This document shows positions 53,959 through 62,006 of a stretch of DNA of 64,000 nucleotides, one piece after another (position 1 is the first letter of the stretch; each line of letters starts with the position of its first letter). A program made the translations under genes and the position numbers. Below the pieces are notes generated by a model. It was not told the DNA's origin, searched no databases, and saw nothing but the letters and a program-made list of their open reading frames with translations. The DNA comes from Bdellovibrionales bacterium (GTDB lineage: Bacteria; Bdellovibrionota; Bdellovibrionia; Bdellovibrionales; UBA1609). The stretch covers positions 1 to 64,000 of the forward strand of contig JAHDFM010000019.1 in the NCBI GenBank assembly GCA_020628165.1. The letters run 5' to 3'.

Positions 53959-55683
53959 TTGCCTGGGAAAATACCAAAGCACTTACAGAAGTACGTTGTA
54001 GAACAAAAGCTGAACCAGTACACAGCTAAAGATCATGCTGTTTGGCGATTTTCTATGCGCCAGCTTTATCATTACTTAAAAGACAATGCCCATGAAAGTT
54101 ATGTTGAAGGCTTAAAAAATACAGGCATAGAAATAGAAACCATTCCTAGCATTTCAACTATTAACGAAAAGTTAAATCAATTTGGATGGGGCGCCATTCC
54201 TGTGAGTGGTTTTATACCACCGACAGCTTTTATGGAGTTCCAGTCACTAGGCTACTTACCGATAGCCAGTGACATTAGAACCATGGACCATATTTTATAC
54301 ACACCAGCTCCCGATATTATTCACGAAGCTGCTGGGCACGCACCTATTATTTTTAATCCAGAGTTTTCTTCTTATCTAAAAAAATACGCAGAAGTTGCCA
54401 AAAAAGCGTTACTCAACAAAGACGACATTGAACTGTACAAAGCCATTCGCGAGCTGAGCGACATGAAAGAGCACCCTAGCTCAACAGCTGAGCAAATAGA
54501 GCAATGTGAAACTAAGTTACAAAATGTCTCAGACAACTTACAGGCCCCTTCAGAAGCCGCGTTGCTCAGTCGCATGAATTGGTGGACCGCTGAATATGGC
54601 TTAATTAAAGACGATAACGACGATCGAATCTACGGAGCAGGACTACTTTCATCAATAGGTGAATCTGAAAATAGTCTCAGAGATGATGTAAAAAAAATTC
54701 CTATCTCGATTGATTGCATTAACTACAGCTATGATATCACTGAAGAACAGCCACAATTGTTCACTGCTCAAAGTTTTAAACAGCTCGAAGAAATTCTCAT
54801 AGAATTTAGTGAAACGATGGCCTACAAAATAGGCGGCCCTAAGTCCGTTGAAAAGGCAATTCAAGCTGAAACCGTAAACACTTTTGAATTGAACAGTGGT
54901 GTACAAATTTCTGGTCTGATCACTCAGCAAATCTTCGCCGATCAAAAAACCTGTTTTGCTAAAACAGAAGGCCCTACACAAATCTCCTTCAACAATCAAC
55001 AGCTTGAAGGGCATAACAAAGAGTTTCATTCTCATGGATACAGCACCATTATTGATACTATCAATGGCAATTGTCTGAGTGAATTGTCGAAAGCTCAGCT
55101 CTCTGAAGTTGGGTTAGCACTCAATAGCGAAGTGAATTTGACGTTTGACCATGGCTTTAAGTTATCAGGCAATGTAAAAGACATTTTGTTTATTAATGAC
55201 ACTGCAAAGCTGATCAAATTTGTCGACTGCACCATCACTTATAATGACGATGTTTACTTTCAGCCGGATTGGGGTGATTTTGATTTAGCTTTAGGAAGTT
55301 CAGTCGTATCTGTCTTTAGTGGAGTTGCCGACAGCGTTAGCTACGGTGAACTCTATAATTTTGAAGTACAGACAGTGCCACCCATTGCCATAACACAAAA
55401 AGATCAACTCACCTTTAATTTTTACCAAGAAATTCGAGATTATAGAATTCAAAATAATGATGACTTAAATTTATTGAATGAGCTTATAAGTAAGTACCAA
55501 AAAGAATACAGCTCCGAGTGGCTTGCCGGGATAGAGCTTCTAGAATTAATTCAAAAAGTTGACCCGAACAATGACAAAGTTGATGAGCTCTTTTTACAAC
55601 TACAAGATCAAGCTGCTAATAACGTAAATATATCTATTTGTATTTTAAAAGGTTTACAATTGTCAGAACTAGAATTTCAATAG
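53959..55683 (+). CDS. Aromatic amino-acid hydroxylase (phenylalanine 4-monooxygenase type), long form
   Basis: Iron- and pterin-dependent hydroxylase. Residues 1-280 hold the catalytic domain: GFIPPTAFMEFQSLGYLPIA, the iron ligands H122 and H127 in DIIHEAAGHAP and E212 in WWTAEYGLI. It probably converts phenylalanine to tyrosine and so feeds HppD and HmgA encoded at 58963-61104. Usual single-domain bacterial PAHs have about 260-300 residues; this one carries an extra 300-residue C-terminal part, beta-rich at first (FELNSGVQISGLITQQIF), helical at the end, that I cannot assign. The start is TTG 53959 with AGAGGAG 7 bases upstream. No pterin dehydratase (phhB) is adjacent. Confidence 0.9.
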   Translation: MPGKIPKHLQKYVVEQKLNQYTAKDHAVWRFSMRQLYHYLKDNAHESYVEGLKNTGIEIETIPSISTINEKLNQFGWGAIPVSGFIPPTAFMEFQSLGYLPIASDIRTMDHILYTPAPDIIHEAAGHAPIIFNPEFSSYLKKYAEVAKKALLNKDDIELYKAIRELSDMKEHPSSTAEQIEQCETKLQNVSDNLQAPSEAALLSRMNWWTAEYGLIKDDNDDRIYGAGLLSSIGESENSLRDDVKKIPISIDCINYSYDITEEQPQLFTAQSFKQLEEILIEFSETMAYKIGGPKSVEKAIQAETVNTFELNSGVQISGLITQQIFADQKTCFAKTEGPTQISFNNQQLEGHNKEFHSHGYSTIIDTINGNCLSELSKAQLSEVGLALNSEVNLTFDHGFKLSGNVKDILFINDTAKLIKFVDCTITYNDDVYFQPDWGDFDLALGSSVVSVFSGVADSVSYGELYNFEVQTVPPIAITQKDQLTFNFYQEIRDYRIQNNDDLNLLNELISKYQKEYSSEWLAGIELLELIQKVDPNNDKVDELFLQLQDQAANNVNISICILKGLQLSELEFQ

Positions 55684-55684
55684 T

Positions 55685-57577
55685 TTAGGCTTTCTTCTTA
55701 AAGAAACCTGTCACAACAGTGCTAATATCATTAGAAAGAATACTGTCAGCCTTACCAGCTTTTTCTAATTGGCTCTTTAAATTCATGATTTCTCTTCGAG
55801 CCGGTAAAAAGTTTTTATTGTAACCGAGCGACTTTTCGAATTCATCCAAGGCATCTTGATACTTCTTTGATCTTTTATAAAAGATTCCCATAACCAAAGA
55901 ATAGAGTTCATTTCTTTTATCTTCAATTTCAAAGGCGATCAATTCATTATATATATCTAAACGCTCTTTTTTATCTTCAATTCTTTTATGTACTTTCAGA
56001 TAGCACCAATAGTAATAAAGAGTCAGCATAGGCTCATCATGCATAGACCTTGCTTTTTCAAACTCATGAAGGGCCTCTTTGTACTTTGAACGACTCAGGT
56101 ATGATTGGCCCTTTTCCTTAATACTCTCAGCCATAAGAATTTTTTCAGTCTCTTTGCTTTTAATCTCGTTCTCATATTTTTCTTTTCTCTTAGGATCAGT
56201 CAATATCCCATGAGCTTCTGACACAATTGAAAAGACTTTTTGATTTAAATCAATTAGACTTTGCGGTGCTGCTGAAGGAATTTTATCTGGATGGTTCAAT
56301 TTAGCAAATGTTTTGAAGAAGGTGGCCACAAATATTGCACGAGAGTCATCAACTCCTAAAAATTTAAAAACTTGCTCAGGTGACTTCCCTTCGACACCCT
56401 TTAAGATAAGACTAAGTCGATTAGCTAAATTTTCAAGCTCTTTTTCCGAAACTTGAGACTCACCAAATGTGATATACCCTTTTACCGTTAATAAGTAAAA
56501 TAAATCAAACATCTCCTCTTGAGTGGTCTCATGAAAAAGCTCATTTACATTATTATGTTTTTCCATCTCAGGAATTAAACCTGCATTCACTTGAAATATG
56601 GGAAATGAAAGTAGCTCTCTATCGTTCTTATAGGCATGGTTTACGCTATAACCAAAGTTCAAAATAGATTTTTTATAAGACTCTTTATCTTGGTCCGTCA
56701 TTTTATTGATGTAGTCTAAATAAATAAAATTTTCATTTTTAATTGTCAATTTTGATTTTAAATTACTTTGATTGAGTGGCGCTAGTCCCATATCAAAATT
56801 GATTGTTGTTTCATCAAATAAAAAATCATTCAACGCCGAGTTTAGAATATCGTTCTGAATGTCAGTAATAAGGTGTGGACTTACTATAGACCTAGATATC
56901 AACTGTTCACAAATCTCATCATTTTTATTGACATATCTATTCAGAATATCTTGAGTCGTATAGTTTAGATTTAAAATTTTCTGAACAACTGTGTTGTACT
57001 TGCCTTTAGCATCAATATTAACAATTTCACCGTCGAGCATATCAATACGATAATCTAAAAAATGTGTTTTAACAGAGGCTGATTGTTTCTTTAAGAGTGT
57101 TAAGAGGGGTAATATATCTGACTTGCCAATACTTATTATAAAACGCTCTTGCTCATAAGTTTTGTTAAGTATTTTATCTAACCAATCAGAAGCTCCACCT
57201 GAGACTGAATCTTCTTCTTGCTTAAAGATGGCAACTAACTTATCAAGGTCAAGAGGCTTGAATAAAAAATCTGTAGCTGCAGCCTTTTTAATTGAACTGT
57301 CTGCAAACTTTTGGTCTTTAAAAATCCCAGAAATTAAGACAATGTTTTTTTGAAAATTAATTTCTTCACGCATTTTTGTGGCCAAATCAACGCCATTAAT
57401 ACCTGGAATCATACAATCAACAACAACACCGTTGATTTTCTCAACTCTCAAAGTGCTTAATGCTCTTTTACCTTTTGTTTCAATGATAGTTTCAAAACCA
57501 CTACGGATGAAAGCTTCAGAAATAGCTGTAGCTACCGTATTGTCATCATCTACAATTAAAATTTTTGACTTTGCCAT
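55685..57577 (-). CDS. Response regulator fused to J-domain and TPR-like repeats
   Basis: A 630-residue multidomain protein. Residues 5-120 are a CheY-like receiver (ILIVDDD, phosphoacceptor D54 in VVVDCMIPGING, K of FLFKPLD). About 130-380 is a region resembling PATAN/DUF4388-type modules (FLDYRIDMLDGEIVNIDAKG, LLTVKGYITFGE). Residues 400-470 look like a DnaJ J-domain with the diagnostic H-P-D at 429-431 (LNHPDKIP) and the SEAHGILTDPKRKEKYE helix. From 485 to 600 there are TPR-like helical repeats (KGQSYLSRSKYKEALHEFEK; KYQDALDEFEKSLGYN). This would tie a phosphorelay to Hsp70 recruitment. No kinase is adjacent. Confidence 0.85.
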   Translation of the reverse strand: MAKSKILIVDDDNTVATAISEAFIRSGFETIIETKGKRALSTLRVEKINGVVVDCMIPGINGVDLATKMREEINFQKNIVLISGIFKDQKFADSSIKKAAATDFLFKPLDLDKLVAIFKQEEDSVSGGASDWLDKILNKTYEQERFIISIGKSDILPLLTLLKKQSASVKTHFLDYRIDMLDGEIVNIDAKGKYNTVVQKILNLNYTTQDILNRYVNKNDEICEQLISRSIVSPHLITDIQNDILNSALNDFLFDETTINFDMGLAPLNQSNLKSKLTIKNENFIYLDYINKMTDQDKESYKKSILNFGYSVNHAYKNDRELLSFPIFQVNAGLIPEMEKHNNVNELFHETTQEEMFDLFYLLTVKGYITFGESQVSEKELENLANRLSLILKGVEGKSPEQVFKFLGVDDSRAIFVATFFKTFAKLNHPDKIPSAAPQSLIDLNQKVFSIVSEAHGILTDPKRKEKYENEIKSKETEKILMAESIKEKGQSYLSRSKYKEALHEFEKARSMHDEPMLTLYYYWCYLKVHKRIEDKKERLDIYNELIAFEIEDKRNELYSLVMGIFYKRSKKYQDALDEFEKSLGYNKNFLPARREIMNLKSQLEKAGKADSILSNDISTVVTGFFKKKA

Positions 57578-57847
57578 TAATGAATATATCGGTGATTCTT
57601 CTGTTTTTTTAAAGATATTAGTGACGTTTAACTCGACTTATGTCAGATCATAAAACCAAAAAAATGAATCTTGATTGAGTATTAAAGTGATTATTTCTCT
57701 ACGTTAGACTTCAGTTCAATTTTTAAAACTTTCGTCGAGGTTATTTTTTTAATTAAATTTTTACCATATTGATTTGAAACACTGCTCACAACAACAAATC
57801 AACTTGTTGGCCTAAGTTTTTCATAAGATTTATGTAAGAGATCAAAC
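57578..57847. other. Intergenic region, no gene seen
   Basis: This 270-base AT-rich stretch lies between ribD's 3' end and the receiver-J-domain gene, both on the minus strand. CAACAA-ATCAAC-TTGTTG at 57792-57809 can form a six-pair hairpin 39 bases past the ribD stop, but with no T-run. It should also hold the promoter of the receiver gene. I see nothing else. Confidence 0.35.
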
Positions 57848-58984
57848 CTACTCTAAAAAGGCTGAATACAAAATATCATCATCAAATTTAATTAAGTGAC
57901 TCTTCTTCAAGCTAATTTTATCTTTAAATTCTGAGATGCTTAGGTCGCTGGTCCACGAAAGCCCGAGTTGATCCCCTAGTAAGTACGGCGTTATAAAGTT
58001 TTTTATGCAATTAAATGCTTGTTGTTGCAAAAATTGCGACAAAGTGTGAGCCCCCCCTTCCACCAATACACTTTTTATGCCTAGTTCAAAGAGGTTTTGT
58101 CGCAAGACATTTAGATCAATTTGACCATGTTTGTTCATTTCATAATTAACTGTTTTATAATCTGCAGTTTTCTTATTGGTTACAATAAAAATATTTTCAG
58201 ACGAATGACTCTTTAACAAATTAGATTGTTCTAAAAGAGGAATGGTCTCAAGTTGTGTATCAATCAATATAACCTTGTTCTCACGTATCAACTCACTTTC
58301 TAAATAGCGCACATTAAGACTCGGATTATCAATTAAAAAAGTATTTTTTCCAACGAGAACAGCATCGTGACCATTTCGCAACCGGTGTGTGTAAAAACGA
58401 CTCTTTTCATTAGATAACCATTTGCTCTCACCACTTTTAGCTGCCAAGTAACCATCTAATGTGGTGGCCATTTTTAAAGTGATGTATGACTTTTTTGATT
58501 TAGCCAAAAATAAATATTTATCTAAAACATTTTTGATATCAGTCTCTAAACCAAAAGTATTCTGTTCAACAACAGTGCCTCTCGCTTCAATGTCTTTTAA
58601 GCCTTGATCATCAAATAATGGGTTTGGGTCACTCACAGCATATATAAGGCGTGAAAAGTTATATTGATGCAATATCTGCTTACAAGGAGGTGTTTTTCCA
58701 AAGTGCCCACACGGCTCCAAAGTGACTATCATTTGCGCTTGTTCTAATAACTTTTTATCACTCACAGAGTCGATAGCGTTCACCTCAGCATGAGCCTTGC
58801 CGTACTGCTGATGATGTCCATAACCAATCAATGCATTGTCTTTACTTAATAAAACACAGCCGACAGGCGGGTTGGGCTCAACATAGCCAACCCCCTGCTC
58901 TGCTAACTGCAAAGCAAGTTTCATTGCTGATTTCAAGGTGTACTTTTGATTGAGTAAAGGTGCTAGCTCTTCCAAGACTGCCAA
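57848..58984 (-). CDS. ribD: Riboflavin biosynthesis deaminase/reductase
   Basis: Bifunctional enzyme for two steps of riboflavin synthesis. The N-terminal cytidine-deaminase-type domain has the zinc ligands H65 (GKAHAEVNAI) and C92, C101 (EPCGHFGKTPPCKQ). The C-terminal reductase domain starts near residue 165 (SYITLKMATTLDGYLAAKSG, ESKWLSNE, GIKSVLVEGGAHTLSQFL). At 378 residues it has normal length. The frame opens at TTG 58984 inside the hmgA 3' end (22-base overlap); ATG 58924 is an alternative that matches the family's usual MKLALQLA opening closely. There is no FMN riboswitch before it. It lies last in the hppD-hmgA-ribD cluster. Confidence 0.94.
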   Translation of the reverse strand: MAVLEELAPLLNQKYTLKSAMKLALQLAEQGVGYVEPNPPVGCVLLSKDNALIGYGHHQQYGKAHAEVNAIDSVSDKKLLEQAQMIVTLEPCGHFGKTPPCKQILHQYNFSRLIYAVSDPNPLFDDQGLKDIEARGTVVEQNTFGLETDIKNVLDKYLFLAKSKKSYITLKMATTLDGYLAAKSGESKWLSNEKSRFYTHRLRNGHDAVLVGKNTFLIDNPSLNVRYLESELIRENKVILIDTQLETIPLLEQSNLLKSHSSENIFIVTNKKTADYKTVNYEMNKHGQIDLNVLRQNLFELGIKSVLVEGGAHTLSQFLQQQAFNCIKNFITPYLLGDQLGLSWTSDLSISEFKDKISLKKSHLIKFDDDILYSAFLE

Positions 58985-60060
58985 TAATCACTCACTTCCA
59001 CTGACTGCAACACTTCATCCCTGAGAAGTGGCCAGCGACTGTCAATCATAACTGCCGTTTCATCGGTACGCTTTTTAGTTTGCACTGTGTCCACAGCCTT
59101 CGGATGTGGCCCGTGAGGAAAGCCAGCCGGGTGAAATGTCATCATTCCAGCATGTAAATTATCTCTCGAGAAAAAATCACCATCATGATAAAAAAGCACT
59201 TCATCATAATCAATGTTCTGATGATAAAATGGGACTTTTAAAGCGTCAGCATCTTCTTCTAAAGGGCGCGGTAAGAACGTACAAATCACAAAATCCTTAG
59301 CAACAAATGTTGTGTGCGCGCTCGGAGGTAAGTGAGAACGATGGCTCATCAATGGCATCATGTTGTCTGTATGCAATGTAAATGGGAAAAGATCACCTTT
59401 CCAACCGATGACATCATATATAGGCTCAGAGTAAGTAAATTTTGTATGCTCGTTGTTATGCTTCACCGTGATCAAATCCGTATTGACTTCATTGTCTTTT
59501 ACAAACTGGTTGAGCTTGTCTAAATTTGGTTTACCAATGGTTTCTATGTCATAAACAGCGTGCCTACCAGCAATGCCTCTGTCTGGCTCTTCATAGTGAC
59601 TGGTTTTATTCTCAATAATCAAAAACTCGGTCTCTTCACCTACATAGAACTCGTAAGTTAAGCACTTAGGAATAACAATGTAAGAGCCTTTTTTGTAATC
59701 TAATAAACCATACTCTGTGAGAACGTGACCAGAGCCCTGATGACAAAAGAAAATGGTATCTGCATCGGCATTTCTGTAAGCTTGATTCTTTAAGCCTGGA
59801 GACAATTTGCTAATGTGAACCGCTAATTGATGATTGTACAAAAGACGTTGCCACTTATTACTTTTGCTCAATTCTACTAAGTCAAAAAGCCTTGGCTTTA
59901 AAGGCCCCTCGATAGTCTCCCAACGTGTGCTCGGCTTTTTTTTGATGAGGTGAGAAACTGGCCCAAAAAAACCTTTCAGCCCCTGCTCTTCTTCGTAATA
60001 GCCTTCTGGAATTCCTTTATGTGCTTGTCGTGTTGGTTTTCCTTGGCTGTAATGATGCAT
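58963..60060 (-). CDS. hmgA: Homogentisate 1,2-dioxygenase
   Basis: Iron-dependent ring-cleaving enzyme that turns homogentisate into maleylacetoacetate, third step of tyrosine breakdown after transamination and HppD. The 365-residue product is the short bacterial form (MHHYSQGKPTRQAHKGIPEG at the start). Family marks are HQGSGHVLTEYGLL, the cupin-like metal-ligand region NIDYDEVLFYHDGDFFS, and GMMTFHPAGFPHGPHPKAVD. The ATG at 60060 abuts the hppD stop (TAAATG), so translation is coupled. Its 3' end overlaps ribD. Confidence 0.95.
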   Translation of the reverse strand: MHHYSQGKPTRQAHKGIPEGYYEEEQGLKGFFGPVSHLIKKKPSTRWETIEGPLKPRLFDLVELSKSNKWQRLLYNHQLAVHISKLSPGLKNQAYRNADADTIFFCHQGSGHVLTEYGLLDYKKGSYIVIPKCLTYEFYVGEETEFLIIENKTSHYEEPDRGIAGRHAVYDIETIGKPNLDKLNQFVKDNEVNTDLITVKHNNEHTKFTYSEPIYDVIGWKGDLFPFTLHTDNMMPLMSHRSHLPPSAHTTFVAKDFVICTFLPRPLEEDADALKVPFYHQNIDYDEVLFYHDGDFFSRDNLHAGMMTFHPAGFPHGPHPKAVDTVQTKKRTDETAVMIDSRWPLLRDEVLQSVEVSDYWQSWKS

Positions 60061-61104
60061 TTATAAATATCCTCTGCGGCGTTGATCTTCTTCGATAGCC
60101 TCAAACAGTGCTTGAAAATTACCTTCACCAAAACCCTTGTGACCTTTTCTTTGAATAATTTCAAAAAAGATCGGACCTATGAGGTTCTTGGTAAAGATTT
60201 GTAAAAGATAAGCTGAACTGTCGCCATCAACTAAGATTTTTAATTTTTTGAGAGTTTCTAAATCTTCGGTCACACCTGGAACACGGTCTAAGAGGTTTTC
60301 ATAGTAAGTGTCTGGTACGTCGAGGAACTGAACACCTTGCTCTCTTAAGGCTGCCACTGTGGCACAGATGTCATCGGTGCGCATAGCTAAATGTTGAATT
60401 CCAGACCCATCATACTCGTCTAAGTACTCTTGGATTTGTGATTTCGTATCCGTTGGTTCGTTGATAGGAACGATAATTTTTTTACAAGGTGACATCATTA
60501 CTTTAGAAACCAAACCAGTCTCCATTCCTTTGATGTCAAAAAAACGAACTTCTTTAAAGTTAAAAATCTTTTCATAAAAATCACACCACTGATCCATCGC
60601 ACCAGCAGGAACATTGTTAGTCATGTGATCTACAAAGCTTAACCCACAACCAGGCTGATCCGTGTTAGTATCAATAACAAAGTCTTGGGCAAATATTTTT
60701 TCAGAACCTTTTTCATCGATAAAGTAAATCAACGAATCACCAATTCCATAAACAGCCTTAAAACTGTGACCTTCACCTTCGTAAGGTTTCGCTCCTCTAG
60801 CGACAGCTGCTTCAAAAGCTTTTTCGGCATCATTCACGCGAAAACCTGTTGCACAGATAGAAGGACCATGTGCTGAGTTAAAAGAATCTGCAAAGCTATT
60901 CACTTCTTTATTCAAAATAAAGTGCACGTCGTTTTGTTTATAAAGATCTATGTTCTTACTGTGATGGCTACCAATCTTTTTAAATTGAAAATTTGCAAAG
61001 AGCTGCTCCATAGCTTCAGGGTTTTTAGTGCTATACTCAATAAATTCCATTCCGTTCAGGCCAACTGGGTTTTGGTCCGTTTGTGGTTCTCTCACCATTT
61101 CCAT
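60061..61104 (-). CDS. hppD: 4-Hydroxyphenylpyruvate dioxygenase
   Basis: Non-haem iron enzyme that converts 4-hydroxyphenylpyruvate to homogentisate. The 347-residue product has two VOC-fold halves. The iron ligands are H160 (GLSFVDHMTNNV), H238 (GSGIQHLAMRTDD) and E315 (GPIFFEIIQRKG), and the protein ends with GEGNFQALFEAIEEDQRRRG, the C-terminal gate helix of the family. An AGGAGATGA site precedes the ATG at 61104. First gene of hppD-hmgA-ribD; divergent from the GNAT gene. Confidence 0.96.
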   Translation of the reverse strand: MEMVREPQTDQNPVGLNGMEFIEYSTKNPEAMEQLFANFQFKKIGSHHSKNIDLYKQNDVHFILNKEVNSFADSFNSAHGPSICATGFRVNDAEKAFEAAVARGAKPYEGEGHSFKAVYGIGDSLIYFIDEKGSEKIFAQDFVIDTNTDQPGCGLSFVDHMTNNVPAGAMDQWCDFYEKIFNFKEVRFFDIKGMETGLVSKVMMSPCKKIIVPINEPTDTKSQIQEYLDEYDGSGIQHLAMRTDDICATVAALREQGVQFLDVPDTYYENLLDRVPGVTEDLETLKKLKILVDGDSSAYLLQIFTKNLIGPIFFEIIQRKGHKGFGEGNFQALFEAIEEDQRRRGYL

Positions 61105-61159
61105 TTCATCTCCTAAATCATTAAAAACAATATAAATCTATATATTTACAAGTTTTATC

Positions 61160-61192
61160 CCATTTTAAAATGAGATACAATAGCAATTGTAT
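61160..61192. promoter_or_regulatory. Two palindromes upstream of hppD, candidate operator
   Basis: CATTTTAAAATG at 61161-61172 is a perfect 12-base palindrome, and ATACAAT-AGCA-ATTGTAT at 61175-61192 is a perfect 7-base inverted repeat with a 4-base centre. They lie 57-88 bases before the hppD ATG, in the 168-base gap to the divergent GNAT gene, where a repressor or activator of tyrosine breakdown could bind. I do not see a TyrR box (TGTAAA-N6-TTTACA). Palindromes are easily found by chance in such AT-rich DNA. Confidence 0.35.
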
Positions 61193-61272
61193 AAAATAAA
61201 ATGACTGTAAGAATATGATATCTTTAGCTTTTATGAAGGATGTTTGTTTTTATTTAGATAAGTTGATAATTT

Positions 61273-61842
61273 ATGAATATGCAAACAACTGCCTTTATAG
61301 AAACTCTTAGCTCAAAACATAAAGATAAGTTCTTAAGCTTTTCAGATTTATTCATTGGTAAAAATTACTTCAATGAGAATAATTTTAATAAACTGTTAGA
61401 ACTGTCTACTTTACAAAATTTAACGGCTTCATTTGTTTTACTAGACACCAAGTCAGAAATCATAGGTGTGCGTGTGACCTATGTCCCCGGCAAATGGATG
61501 AATGAAATCTCAATGACTCACCTAAAAAACATCAACGTCCAAAACAAAGAGATCGCATATTTCAAATCTTTATTTATCCACAAACAACATCAAGGAAAAG
61601 GCTACGGCCCAATGCTTACCAACAAATCAATGCAAGTTCTTAAACAAATGGGAGCGAAAGCCATCTTGACTCACTCTTGGCTTGAATCACCTAACAACTC
61701 GTCAGTCAAATACTTAGAAAACATGGGTTTTCAACAACTAGGACTTGTCAAAAACTTCTGGATAGACTTTGACTACACCTGCAGTGGCTGTGGTTTACAA
61801 AATTGCACATGCACAGCGGTTGAGATGATTCTTATGCTATAA
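61273..61842 (+). CDS. GNAT acetyltransferase with a C-terminal cysteine cluster
   Basis: A 189-residue GNAT-fold protein. The acetyl-CoA loop is KQHQGKGYGPMLTNKSMQV near residue 100 (Q/R-x-x-G-x-G), after a beta strand EIAYFKSLFIH; GAKAILTHSW and VKYLENMGFQQLGLVKNFW are the family's last strands. It ends with a run of five cysteines in TCSGCGLQNCTCTAVEM, which could bind a metal. That tail is not part of the GNAT fold. Substrate unknown. ATG at 61273, weak ribosome binding site. Confidence 0.82.
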   Translation: MNMQTTAFIETLSSKHKDKFLSFSDLFIGKNYFNENNFNKLLELSTLQNLTASFVLLDTKSEIIGVRVTYVPGKWMNEISMTHLKNINVQNKEIAYFKSLFIHKQHQGKGYGPMLTNKSMQVLKQMGAKAILTHSWLESPNNSSVKYLENMGFQQLGLVKNFWIDFDYTCSGCGLQNCTCTAVEMILML

Positions 61843-62006
61843 GCTCAGTTGACACTTCTTAACTTTGATTAAGATTCTCCATGCTTTTTTAGCTCAGCTG
61901 GACAAATCAACCATCTTTAATTTTAACTTCAAAAAACCTAGCCTACTGATTGAGATTCAACTAGGATCCTTTTATAAACTATTCACACAACTATAAGGAC
62001 TCATTT

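Noticed and set aside
58985-59100. An FMN riboswitch before ribD
   Set aside because: ribD starts inside hmgA, and the region is coding with no FMN-element consensus.
61105-61272. A TyrR/PhhR box upstream of hppD
   Set aside because: No TGTAAA-N6-TTTACA match; only unrelated palindromes are present.
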